64,000 nucleotides of DNA from Pseudomonas linyingensis (GTDB lineage: Bacteria; Pseudomonadota; Gammaproteobacteria; Pseudomonadales; Pseudomonadaceae), in assembly GCF_900109175.1 (NCBI RefSeq), contig NZ_FNZE01000012.1, positions 91,538 to 155,537 of the forward strand, written 5' to 3'. This document shows positions 46,520 through 54,426 of the stretch, one piece after another. Made by a program: the position numbers and the translations under genes. Positions within the stretch are counted from its first letter, which is position 1. The number at the start of each line of letters is the position of its first letter. The notes under the pieces are model-generated. The model was not told where the DNA came from. It saw only the letters and a list, made by a program, of their open reading frames with translations, and did not search any database.

Positions 46520-46531
46520 ATGTATATACAT
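46520..46531. promoter_or_regulatory. Probable HutC operator, hutD side
   Basis: Perfect 12-bp palindrome ATGTATATACAT with the same GTATATAC core as the site at 46303. It lies 52 bp upstream of the hutD ATG. The 205 bp between the two sites hold no recognisable gene. Confidence 0.8.
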
Positions 46532-46582
46532 TTGCGCGACAGCGATCATCGACCATGTCCATATAGAGAGGAGTGCAGGAGC

Positions 46583-47173
46583 ATGCGCAAAGTCAGCCTG
46601 GCCGCGGCGCCGCCCATGCCGTGGAAGAACGGCGGCGGGGTGACCCGCGAACTGGCCATCGCGCCGGCCGGCGCCGGTATCGACGACTTCGACTGGCGCA
46701 TCAGCTGCGCGCAGGTGGCGAGCGGCGGAGCGTTCTCGGCCTTTCCCGGCGTCGACCGCAGTCTGGCGGTGCTCGACGGCGCTGGCCTGCGCCTCGACTT
46801 CGCCGGTGGCGCGCCAGTGGCGCTGGGCGCGGTTTGCGCGCCGCTGCAGTTCGCCGGCGAGCAGGCGGTGAGCGCCGAGCTGCTGGGCGGCGCGGTCGGC
46901 GACTTCAACGTGATGACCCGGCGCGTGCGCTGGCGCCACCGCCTGGAGGTGTGGGTGCTGCACGGCCGGCAGGCCCTGCGTCGCGAGGCCGAGCTGGAGC
47001 TGCTCTACTGCGCAGCCGGGAACCTCGACGGCTGGCTGGCGGATGCCAGGCCGTTCTCCCTGGCGGCCGGCGAGGGGTTGTTGTTCGGCGAGGACGAGCG
47101 GGACGGCGGCATCCTGCTGTTGGAAGCGCTGGAGGCAGCCCGCCTGCTGCGGGTGCAGCTGTGGCGGCGCTGA
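46583..47173 (+). CDS. hutD: HutD family protein
   Basis: 196 residues; start at 46583 after CAGGAGC. N-terminus MPWKNGGGVTRELA is the family signature; WRISCAQVASGGAFSAFPGVDR and GDFNVMTRR follow. HutD has a cupin-like fold. In Pseudomonas fluorescens it has been proposed to limit hut over-activity by binding formylglutamate; whether that ligand is made here is doubtful, because the HutG is ureohydrolase-type. Divergent from hutI, with its own HutC-type site. Confidence 0.93.
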   Translation: MRKVSLAAAPPMPWKNGGGVTRELAIAPAGAGIDDFDWRISCAQVASGGAFSAFPGVDRSLAVLDGAGLRLDFAGGAPVALGAVCAPLQFAGEQAVSAELLGGAVGDFNVMTRRVRWRHRLEVWVLHGRQALRREAELELLYCAAGNLDGWLADARPFSLAAGEGLLFGEDERDGGILLLEALEAARLLRVQLWRR

Positions 47174-47182
47174 GCGGGTGCA

Positions 47183-48940
47183 TCAGGGCACGGGTGGTTC
47201 GGGCGGCTCGTGCTGGTCGAGGGTTTCCTGCAGGGCGCTGTGCAGGCGGGCATGCACGCGCGCGAACCAGCGCCAGAGCAGGGCGAGCAGCACCGCGGCG
47301 AGCAGGCCGATGAGCAGCAGCCACTCGCCTGGCGGCAGGATGCTCGAGCTGAACGCGGCGAGCAGCGGCAGGAAGCTGCCGAAGGTCAGCAGCGGAATCA
47401 GCTCGGCGAGCACCCGGCGCACCCGTGGCGGGCGGTGGCTGTGCCCGCCAAGGTCGGCGAGGAACAGCGACAGCGCCTTGAGGCGGTGGTAGGCGGCGAG
47501 GAGGAACGGCAGCGACAGCAGCAGCGCCGCGCCCCAGATCAGCGCCTTGTGCAGGTTGGGCTGCGGCAGCCACCGGTCGAGCCAGAGGTCGATGGGTTCG
47601 GCGAAGTAGCCGCCGGCGAGGAAGATCGCCGCCACCAGCGCCAGGTTGACCACGGCATGCAGCAGGCTGCGGCGGATCAGTGCCGCCAGCACGGCGTTCT
47701 GGCCCGGCAGCTGGATGCTGCGCAGCCAGGCGCCGTAGGCGCTGAACACCCGCGCTACGCTGCTCGGCACGGCGTCGGACAGGCGCCGCGACAGCGGTGC
47801 GGCGGCGCGGATCAGGTAGGGGGTGGTCAGGGTGGTGATGGCCGATACCGCCACCGCCACCGGGTAGAGGAAGTCGCTGGTGACCTTCAGGCTGACGCCC
47901 AGCGCGGCGATGATGAAGGAGAACTCGCCGATCTGTGACAGGCCCATGCCGACGCGCAGCGAGGTACGCCCGTCGTGGCCGGTGACGAAGGCGCCGAGGC
48001 TGCAGCTGAGGATCTTGCCGAGCACCACGGCGAGGCTGATCGCGGCGATCGGCCAGGCATGCTCGCGCAGCACGGCGGGGTCGATCAGCAGGCCGATGGT
48101 GACGAAGAAGATGGCGCTGAACATGTGGCGCAACGGCTCGACCAGCCGCTCGATCTGCGCCAGCTGGCGCGACTCGGCCATGATCGCGCCGCTCAGGAAG
48201 GCGCCCAGCACCAGGCTGTAGTCCAGCTTGATCACCAGCAGGCAGAAGCCGAAGCACAGGCCGAGCACGGCGATCAGCAGGGTCTCGTGGCTTTCGAAGT
48301 GCGCCACGTAGGCGAGGATGCGCGGCACCAGCAGCAGGCCGACCACCAGCGAGGCGAGGATGAACAGCAGCAGCTTGCCGAGGGTGGCGAGCACCTCGGC
48401 CGGCTCCACCGTGCCGCTGGCGGCAACCCCGGAGAGCAGGACGATCAGGCCGATGCCGAGGATGTCCTCGACGATCAGGATGCCGAAGATCAGCTGGGCG
48501 AAGGGCTCGTGCTTCATCTTCAGGTCGCCGAGGGCCTTGACGATGATGGTGGTCGAGGAGATCGCCAGGATCGCGCCGAGAAACAGCGCATCCATGGGGC
48601 TCCAGGCGAACAGGCGGCCGATGTGGTAGCCGAGCCAGATCATCGCCACGATCTCGAAGAAGGCGGCGAGGATCGCGGTGGGACCGACCTTGAGCAGCTT
48701 GCGCAGGCGGAACTCGAGGCCGAGGCCGAACATCAGGAACACCACGCCCAGCTCGGCGAGGATGCGGATGGTGTCCTCGTCGCTGATCAGGGCGACCGGC
48801 CCGGTGTGCGGGCCGATGAGAAAGCCGGCGACGATGTAGCCGAGCACCACCGGCTGCCGGAGGCGGTGGCAGAGCACCGTCACCAGGCCGGCCACCAGCA
48901 TGAGCACGGCGAGATCCTGGATGAAGGCGATGGCATGCAT
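47183..48940 (-). CDS. Cation:proton antiporter (CPA2/KefB-YbaL type)
   Basis: 585 residues; start at 48940 ([16 protein letters not shown]). The N-terminal ~390 residues are a Na+/H+ exchanger domain with about 12 helices ([56 protein letters not shown]). The C-terminal third holds a further membrane cluster ([37 protein letters not shown]) instead of the RCK/TrkA-N domain of KefB. It is convergent with hutD with only 9 bp between stops. Confidence 0.9.
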   Translation of the reverse strand: MHAIAFIQDLAVLMLVAGLVTVLCHRLRQPVVLGYIVAGFLIGPHTGPVALISDEDTIRILAELGVVFLMFGLGLEFRLRKLLKVGPTAILAAFFEIVAMIWLGYHIGRLFAWSPMDALFLGAILAISSTTIIVKALGDLKMKHEPFAQLIFGILIVEDILGIGLIVLLSGVAASGTVEPAEVLATLGKLLLFILASLVVGLLLVPRILAYVAHFESHETLLIAVLGLCFGFCLLVIKLDYSLVLGAFLSGAIMAESRQLAQIERLVEPLRHMFSAIFFVTIGLLIDPAVLREHAWPIAAISLAVVLGKILSCSLGAFVTGHDGRTSLRVGMGLSQIGEFSFIIAALGVSLKVTSDFLYPVAVAVSAITTLTTPYLIRAAAPLSRRLSDAVPSSVARVFSAYGAWLRSIQLPGQNAVLAALIRRSLLHAVVNLALVAAIFLAGGYFAEPIDLWLDRWLPQPNLHKALIWGAALLLSLPFLLAAYHRLKALSLFLADLGGHSHRPPRVRRVLAELIPLLTFGSFLPLLAAFSSSILPPGEWLLLIGLLAAVLLALLWRWFARVHARLHSALQETLDQHEPPEPPVP

Positions 48941-49044
48941 GGCGCGCGCTCCTCTGCCGCGGGTCGCCCGGCAGCGTGCGAATGGCCGCACCGGGCGCCC
49001 TGTTCGATGATAGGCGGGTCTGCCCGTCACGCGAACCTTTGCGA

Positions 49045-49050
49045 TATACT
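49045..49050 (+). promoter_or_regulatory. Candidate purE promoter -10 element
   Basis: TATACT at 49045-49050 in GCGATATACT resembles a sigma-70 -10 box; no strong -35 is evident. A transcript starting near 49057 would carry an untranslated leader of about 118 nt before purE. Confidence 0.4.
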
Positions 49051-49061
49051 GCGCGACTTTC

Positions 49062-49140
49062 GACCGGTCACGCAGTCCGGTCCACACTCTTTCGCAGACA
49101 AGCCACGCGCGGTTTTCCGGCGTGGCTTGTTGGTTTTTGT
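49062..49140 (+). promoter_or_regulatory. purE leader with terminator-like hairpin, possible attenuator
   Basis: Hairpin 1 is GACCGG/CCGGTC (49062-49067 with 49077-49082). Hairpin 2 is ACAAGCCACGC (49098-49108) paired perfectly with GCGTGGCTTGT (49120-49130), followed by TGGTTTTTG. It has the form of an intrinsic terminator and ends 35 bp upstream of purE. It either ends transcripts from upstream or attenuates purE; which is not resolved. Confidence 0.55.
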
Positions 49141-49174
49141 CGCGCCAGGCTGGCGCAGAACAAGAGGCACGACG

Positions 49175-49666
49175 ATGAGCGCACTGGTAGGCGTGATCAT
49201 GGGCTCCAAATCCGACTGGAGCACCCTCAGCCACACCGTCGACATGCTGGAAAAGCTCGGCATTCCCCACGAGGTCAAGGTGGTCTCCGCCCACCGCACC
49301 CCGGATCTGCTGTTCCAGTACGCCGAACAGGCGGAAGAGCGCGGCCTGGAAGTGATCATCGCCGGTGCCGGCGGCGCCGCCCACCTGCCGGGCATGTGCG
49401 CGGCCAAGACCCACCTGCCGGTGCTCGGCGTGCCGGTGCAGTCGTCGATGCTCTCCGGCGTCGACTCGCTGCTGTCGATCGTGCAGATGCCCGGCGGCAT
49501 TCCGGTCGCCACCCTGGCCATCGGCAAGGCCGGCGCGATCAACGCCGCGCTGCTGGCGGCGAGCATCCTCGGTGGCAAGCACCCGCAGTTCCACGAGGCG
49601 CTCAAGGCCTTCCGCGCCCAGCAGACCGAATCGGTGCTGGAAAACCCGGACCCCCGCGAAATCTGA
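49175..49666 (+). CDS. purE: N5-carboxyaminoimidazole ribonucleotide mutase
   Basis: Converts N5-CAIR to CAIR in de novo purine synthesis. 163 residues, the usual bacterial class I PurE length. Signatures: [10 protein letters not shown] at the N-terminus, [21 protein letters not shown] and [13 protein letters not shown]. Start at ATG 49175. purK follows after 11 bp, forming the standard purEK pair. Confidence 0.98.
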   Translation: MSALVGVIMGSKSDWSTLSHTVDMLEKLGIPHEVKVVSAHRTPDLLFQYAEQAEERGLEVIIAGAGGAAHLPGMCAAKTHLPVLGVPVQSSMLSGVDSLLSIVQMPGGIPVATLAIGKAGAINAALLAASILGGKHPQFHEALKAFRAQQTESVLENPDPREI

Positions 49667-49677
49667 GGCGAACTCCC

Positions 49678-50760
49678 ATGAAGATCGGCGTAATCGGTGG
49701 CGGCCAGCTGGGTCGCATGCTGGCTCTGGCGGGCACTCCGCTGGGGATGAACTTTGCCTTCCTCGATCCGGCGCCGGACGCCTGCGCCGCCGCGCTGGGC
49801 GAGCACCTGCGCGCCGACTACAGCGACCCGGACCATCTGCGCCAGCTGGCCGACGAGGTCGATCTGGTGACCTTCGAGTTCGAGAGCGTGCCGGCCGAGA
49901 CGGTGGCCTTCCTCTCCCAGTTCGTGCCGGTGTACCCCTGCGCCGAGTCGCTGCGCATCGCCCGCGACCGCTGGTTCGAGAAGTCGCTGTTCAAGGACCT
50001 CGGCATCCCCACCCCGGCCTTCGCCAACGTGCTGGACCAGGCCGACCTCGACCATGCGGTGATCGAGATCGGCCTGCCGGCGGTGCTCAAGACCCGCACC
50101 CTGGGCTACGACGGCAAGGGCCAGAAGGTCCTGCGCAAGCCCGAGGACGTGGTCGGCGCCTTCGCCGAGCTGGGCAGCGTGCCGTGCATCCTCGAGGGCT
50201 TCGTGCCGTTCAGCGGCGAGGTGTCGCTGGTGGCGGTGCGCGGTCGCGACGGCGAGACGCGCTTCTACCCGCTGGTGCACAACACCCACGTGAACGGCAT
50301 CCTCAACCTGTCGGTGGCCAGCAGCAACCACCCGCTGCAGGCGCTGGCCGAGGACTACGTCGGCCGCGTGCTGAAGCAGCTGGACTACGTCGGCGTGCTG
50401 GCCTTCGAGTTCTTCGAGGTCGACGGCGGCCTGAAGGCCAACGAGATCGCCCCGCGGGTGCACAACTCCGGGCACTGGACCATCGAAGGCGCCGAGTGCA
50501 GCCAGTTCGAAAACCACCTGCGCGCCGTCGCCGGCCTGCCGCTGGGCTCGACCGCCAAGGTCGGTGAGAGCGCGATGCTCAACTTCATCGGCAGCGTGCC
50601 GCCGGTGGACAAGGTGGTGGCCATCGACGACTGCCATCTGCACCACTATGGCAAGGCCTTCAAGGCCGGGCGCAAGGTCGGCCACGCCACCCTGCGCAGC
50701 AAGGACCTGGCGACCCTCCAGGCGCGCATCAAGGATGTCGAGGCGCTGATCGAAGGCTGA
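49678..50760 (+). CDS. purK: N5-carboxyaminoimidazole ribonucleotide synthase
   Basis: ATP-grasp enzyme making N5-CAIR from AIR, bicarbonate and ATP. 360 residues, usual length. N-terminus MKIGVIGGGQLGRMLALAG; ATP-grasp core KTRTLGYDGKGQKVL near residue 140; FEFFEVDGGLKANEIAPRVH carries the metal ligands. Start at 49678, 11 bp after purE. Confidence 0.98.
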   Translation: MKIGVIGGGQLGRMLALAGTPLGMNFAFLDPAPDACAAALGEHLRADYSDPDHLRQLADEVDLVTFEFESVPAETVAFLSQFVPVYPCAESLRIARDRWFEKSLFKDLGIPTPAFANVLDQADLDHAVIEIGLPAVLKTRTLGYDGKGQKVLRKPEDVVGAFAELGSVPCILEGFVPFSGEVSLVAVRGRDGETRFYPLVHNTHVNGILNLSVASSNHPLQALAEDYVGRVLKQLDYVGVLAFEFFEVDGGLKANEIAPRVHNSGHWTIEGAECSQFENHLRAVAGLPLGSTAKVGESAMLNFIGSVPPVDKVVAIDDCHLHHYGKAFKAGRKVGHATLRSKDLATLQARIKDVEALIEG

Positions 50761-50770
50761 TCGCGGCCCT

Positions 50771-50855
50771 CTGTGGAAGGCCCACTCTCACGGCGATGCC
50801 GGCCAACGGCCCGCCCAGAAGCAAAAGCTTCGCCCCGAGATCGGGCCTTCCACAG
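50771..50855. repeat. 13-bp inverted repeat with long spacer after purK
   Basis: CTGTGGAAGGCCC (50771-50783) is exactly complementary to 50843-50855, with 59 nt between that contain further partial pairing (GCCGGC, AAGCAAAAGCTT). It starts 11 bp after the purK stop. It may be a dispersed palindromic element or a terminator; no U-tract follows. Confidence 0.65.
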
Positions 50856-50930
50856 GACAAGACGCCCATGGCGTCCGCCGTTCCCGCCGACTAGGCTGCT
50901 GACAGGCTCACCTTGCGCGGAGAACTCGTC

Positions 50931-51176
50931 ATGGGCATCCTCGGCACCATCCTCATCGGCCTGCTGGTCGGCGTGATCGCACGCTTTCTCAAGCCGGGCC
51001 ACCAGCCGATGGGCTGGATCATAACCATCCTGCTCGGCATCGGCGGCTCGGTCCTCGCCACCTACGGCGGTCAGGCACTGGGCATCTACCGCGCCGGGCA
51101 GGCGGCGGGCTTCATCGGCGCGGTGATCGGCGCCATCATCCTGCTGATCGTGGCCGGTTACCTGAGAAAATCCTGA
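50931..51176 (+). CDS. GlsB/YeaQ/YmgE family small membrane protein
   Basis: 81 residues; start at 50931 (MGILGTILIGLLVGVIARFL). Three predicted membrane helices with Gly-rich motifs (LKPGHQPMGWIITILLGIGG; AAGFIGAVIGAIILL), the pattern of transglycosylase-associated/YeaQ proteins. The family is often stress-induced; molecular role unknown. Followed 39 bp later by a DUF3299 gene. Confidence 0.92.
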   Translation: MGILGTILIGLLVGVIARFLKPGHQPMGWIITILLGIGGSVLATYGGQALGIYRAGQAAGFIGAVIGAIILLIVAGYLRKS

Positions 51177-51215
51177 CGCGGCGTCCCGGCGCCGTCTGCC
51201 TTCTGCGAGATCCGC

Positions 51216-51746
51216 ATGCGCCTGTTCGCCCTCTGCCTGACCCTGATCGCTACCCTGAGCCACGCCGAGCCGGCGGAAACCGACTGGCTGGAATTGCTGC
51301 CGGCCGAGGATCTGGCGGCGCTGGAGGCGATGCCGGAAATCGACCACCAAGGCGCCGAGGGGGACAGCGCCTTCTACGGCGCCGGTGGGTTGAAGCAGCA
51401 GGCGGACCTGCCGGCGGTGATGTACTCGACGCGTACCGTGGCCGCGCTGGACGGCAAGGCGCTGCGCCTGGGCGGCTATCCGGTACCGCTGGAAACCACC
51501 GCCGACGGCCGCTTCCACACCTTCTTCCTGGTGCCCTATCCCGGCGCCTGCATCCACGTGCCGCCGCCGCCGCCGAACCAGATCGTCCTGGTGCGCTACC
51601 CGCAAGGCGTGGCCCTCGACGACATCTACGCGCCGCTATGGGTCAGCGGCACCCTGCAGGTCGAACCGGTCAGCAACGATCTGGCCGACGCCGCCTATGC
51701 GCTGGACGCCGACAGCGTGCGTCCGGTCGAGGAAGCGGACCTGTAG
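51216..51746 (+). CDS. DUF3299 family periplasmic protein
   Basis: 176 residues with a short signal peptide (MRLFALCLTLIATLSHA). The conserved DUF3299 core is LRLGGYPVPLE, FHTFFLVPYPGACIHVPPPP and PLWVSGTLQVE. DUF3299 proteins are exported and of unknown role, often found near lipoprotein or transport genes. Here it follows a small YeaQ-like membrane protein on the same strand. Confidence 0.9.
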   Translation: MRLFALCLTLIATLSHAEPAETDWLELLPAEDLAALEAMPEIDHQGAEGDSAFYGAGGLKQQADLPAVMYSTRTVAALDGKALRLGGYPVPLETTADGRFHTFFLVPYPGACIHVPPPPPNQIVLVRYPQGVALDDIYAPLWVSGTLQVEPVSNDLADAAYALDADSVRPVEEADL

Positions 51747-51837
51747 GCCTGCCCGGCAGGCCATCCCGGCACTGCTGTGGACTCCCGAAAACAACCGGGG
51801 CCGCCCTGCGGCAGCCCCAGTGCGCCCCGTGTTCGCT

Positions 51838-52764
51838 TCAGCCCGGCTGGCCGGCCAGGCGCTGCTGCTGGATGCGCTGCTGCTTGTAGGAGCGCGCCGC
51901 CGCCGGGATCGGCGTGCTCTGCCCGGTTTCCAGCCAGCGGCGCACGCGGGTGGCGTCGCCGATGTGGGTGCGCTTGCCGTAGGTGCCCAGCAGCACCATG
52001 GCCACCGGGCGCTGGTCGACGCGGGCCAGCATGGCCAGGCAGTGGCCGGCCTCGTTGATGAAGCCGGTCTTGGTCACCTCGATGTCCCAGCCGGGATTGC
52101 GCACCAGCGGGTTGGTGTTGTTGAAGCCCTGCACATAGTTGGGCTTCTGGAAGTGCGCGCTGCGGCTCGGTGTGGTGCTCAGCTCGCGGATCAGCGGGTA
52201 CTGCCGCGCGGCCTTGAGCAGGCGCACCAGGTCGCGGGCGGTGGAGACGTTGAATTCGGACAGGCCGGTGGGCTCGACGAAGCGGGTACGGGTCATGCCG
52301 AGGGCCTTGGCCTTGGCGTTCATCGCCGCGACGAAGCGGGCATGGCCGCCCGGATAGTTGTGCGCCAGCGCGGAGGCGGCGCGGTTCTCCGAGGACATCA
52401 GCGCCAGGCGCAGCATCTCCTTGCGGCTGATCCGGCTGTTGACCCGCACCCGCGAGTAGACGCCGCGCAGCTCGCGGGTGTCGTGGATGGCCACCGGGAT
52501 CACCTCGTCCAGCGGCAGGTTGGCGTCGAGGCTCACCACCGCGGTCATCAGCTTGCTGATCGAGGCGATCGGCACCACCGCGTCCGGATGGCTGGAGAAC
52601 AGCACCTGGTCGCTGTTCAGATCGACCACCAAGGCACTGCTGGAGGCCAGCTCCAGACGGGCCGGGTCACGGGCGGCACGGCCATCGGCAGCCCCGACAT
52701 TCGGGGCCAAGGCAATGCATGCGCATGACAGTAACAGACCGAATATCGAGGAACGGATTTTCAT
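51838..52764 (-). CDS. pbpG: D-alanyl-D-alanine endopeptidase (PBP7/8-like)
   Basis: Periplasmic penicillin-binding serine peptidase that cleaves peptidoglycan cross-links. 308 residues; start at 52764 (MKIRSSIFGLLLSCACIALA), giving a signal peptide. The three active-site motifs are present: SISK (SxxK, near residue 69), SEN (in MSSENRAAS) and KTG (in EVTKTGFINEAG). Length and the C-terminal basic tail match PbpG. Convergent with the DUF3299 gene. Confidence 0.95.
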   Translation of the reverse strand: MKIRSSIFGLLLSCACIALAPNVGAADGRAARDPARLELASSSALVVDLNSDQVLFSSHPDAVVPIASISKLMTAVVSLDANLPLDEVIPVAIHDTRELRGVYSRVRVNSRISRKEMLRLALMSSENRAASALAHNYPGGHARFVAAMNAKAKALGMTRTRFVEPTGLSEFNVSTARDLVRLLKAARQYPLIRELSTTPSRSAHFQKPNYVQGFNNTNPLVRNPGWDIEVTKTGFINEAGHCLAMLARVDQRPVAMVLLGTYGKRTHIGDATRVRRWLETGQSTPIPAAARSYKQQRIQQQRLAGQPG

Positions 52765-53031
52765 GGAAGGTGGCTCGCTGTTTCGCGTGGAAATGAGGTC
52801 GGGGCAGCGGTCCTTGCTAGTGTTCACAGTATAGAGAACGCCTGCCGGCCTGTCGGTTCCAAATCGTCTCTGCAGCGCCCGGCTGATGCGGATTTCACGC
52901 TTCGCCGGGCGTCGCCGCGCCGGGGCTGGACGGGCGGTTTGTTTGGCGGGGTCGGCTGGTCTGGCGCCTGGATTGACTTTGCGCGCTGTGCCGCTCGAAG
53001 ATGTGTGAAAAATTCAACGAGGTGTTCAAGC

Positions 53032-54426
53032 ATGAACTCCAGTGGAATCGCCGAAACGGCGGTGCAAGCCCTTGCCGCACGCGAGCGCCAGCGCTTTCTC
53101 GAGCAGCATCCGCAGTCCGTGGCGCTGGCCGGGCGCGCTCGCCATGCGCTGTTCGGCGGCGTGCCGATGCACTGGATGAGCGACTGGTCGACGCCGGTGC
53201 CGCTGTTCGTCGAGCGCGCCGAGGGCGCGCGCTTCGTCGACGTCGACGGCCGCGAGTACGTCGACTTCTGCCTGGGCGATACCGGCAGCATGTTCGGCCA
53301 CTCGCCGGCGCCGATTGCCGCGGCCCTGCGCGAGCAGGCCGGGCGCGGCCTGACCACCATGCTGCCCGGTGAGGATGCGGTGGTCTGCGGCGAGCGCCTG
53401 GCCGAGCGCTTCGGCCTGCCGTTCTGGCAGGTGACGACCACCGCCACCGACGCCAACCGCTTCGTCCTGCGCTGGGCGCGGGCGATCACCGGGCGCAAGG
53501 TGATCCTGGTGTTCGATGGCTGCTACCACGGCACCGTCGACGAGGCCATGGTGCGCACCCGCGACGGCCACACCGTGCACCGTCCGGGGCTGATCGGCCA
53601 GGCGCGCAACCTGACCCAGCACAGCCGCGTGGTGCCGTTCAACGACCTGGCCGCGCTGGAGGCGGCGCTGGCCCCCGGCGACGTGGCCGCGGTGCTCTGC
53701 GAGCCGGCGCTGACCAACATCGGCATGGTGCTGCCGGCGCCCGGCTTCATGGCGCGCCTGCGCGAGCTGACCCGCCAGGTCGGCACCCTGTTGATCGTCG
53801 ACGAGACCCACACCCTGTCCACCGGCCCCGGCGGCTGCACTCGCGCCTGGCATCTCGAACCGGACTTCCTCACCGTCGGCAAGGCCGTCGCCGGCGGCGT
53901 GCCCTGCGCGGTGTACGGCTGCAGCGCGGCGATGGCCCAGGCCATGCAGATCGCCCGCGAGCACGCCAGCGAGCTGAGTTCGGGCCACGGCCACAGCGGC
54001 ATGGGCACCACCCTGTCGGCCAACGCCCTGGCCATGCACTGCCTGCGCGCCAACCTGGAGCAGGTGATGACGCCGGCGGCCTACGAGCACATGCTCTGGC
54101 TGGCGGCGCGTCTGGCCGAGGGGCTGCGTAGCCTGATCGCCAGGCACGCCCTGCCCTGGTCGGTGACCGAGCTGGGTGCGCGCTGCGAGTTCCAGTTCTG
54201 TGCGCAGCCGCCACAGAACGGCGCCGAGGCCGAGGCGGCCTTCCACGACAGCCTGCAGATGGCCCTGCACCTGTACCTGATCAACCGCGGCATCCTGATC
54301 ACCCCGTTCCACAACATGACCCTGTGCAGCCCGCAAACCACTGCCGGCGACGTCGACCGCCTGCTCGCCAGCCTCGATGCGGCGCTCGCCGAGCTGCTGG
54401 CGCTTCCCGGCGCGCGGGAGGAATGA
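53032..54426 (+). CDS. Class III PLP-dependent aminotransferase
   Basis: 464 residues; start at 53032 (MNSSGIAETAVQALAARERQ). The PLP lysine is Lys284 in FLTVGKAVAGGVP; the cofactor Asp is in LLIVDETHTLS. GSA-aminomutase-like features include GDTGSMFGHSP and FDGCYHGTVDEA. Its 3' end overlaps the glutamine-synthetase-like gene by 4 bp (ATGA), so the pair is co-translated. In gamma-glutamylated amine catabolism a ligase and an aminotransferase act in sequence, so I infer an amine-degradation role. The substrate is unknown. Confidence 0.9.
   Translation: MNSSGIAETAVQALAARERQRFLEQHPQSVALAGRARHALFGGVPMHWMSDWSTPVPLFVERAEGARFVDVDGREYVDFCLGDTGSMFGHSPAPIAAALREQAGRGLTTMLPGEDAVVCGERLAERFGLPFWQVTTTATDANRFVLRWARAITGRKVILVFDGCYHGTVDEAMVRTRDGHTVHRPGLIGQARNLTQHSRVVPFNDLAALEAALAPGDVAAVLCEPALTNIGMVLPAPGFMARLRELTRQVGTLLIVDETHTLSTGPGGCTRAWHLEPDFLTVGKAVAGGVPCAVYGCSAAMAQAMQIAREHASELSSGHGHSGMGTTLSANALAMHCLRANLEQVMTPAAYEHMLWLAARLAEGLRSLIARHALPWSVTELGARCEFQFCAQPPQNGAEAEAAFHDSLQMALHLYLINRGILITPFHNMTLCSPQTTAGDVDRLLASLDAALAELLALPGAREE

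Noticed and set aside
52960..53000. Possible sigma-54 promoter upstream of the aminotransferase gene
   Set aside because: TGGC is present, but the -12 GC element is not at the required spacing.
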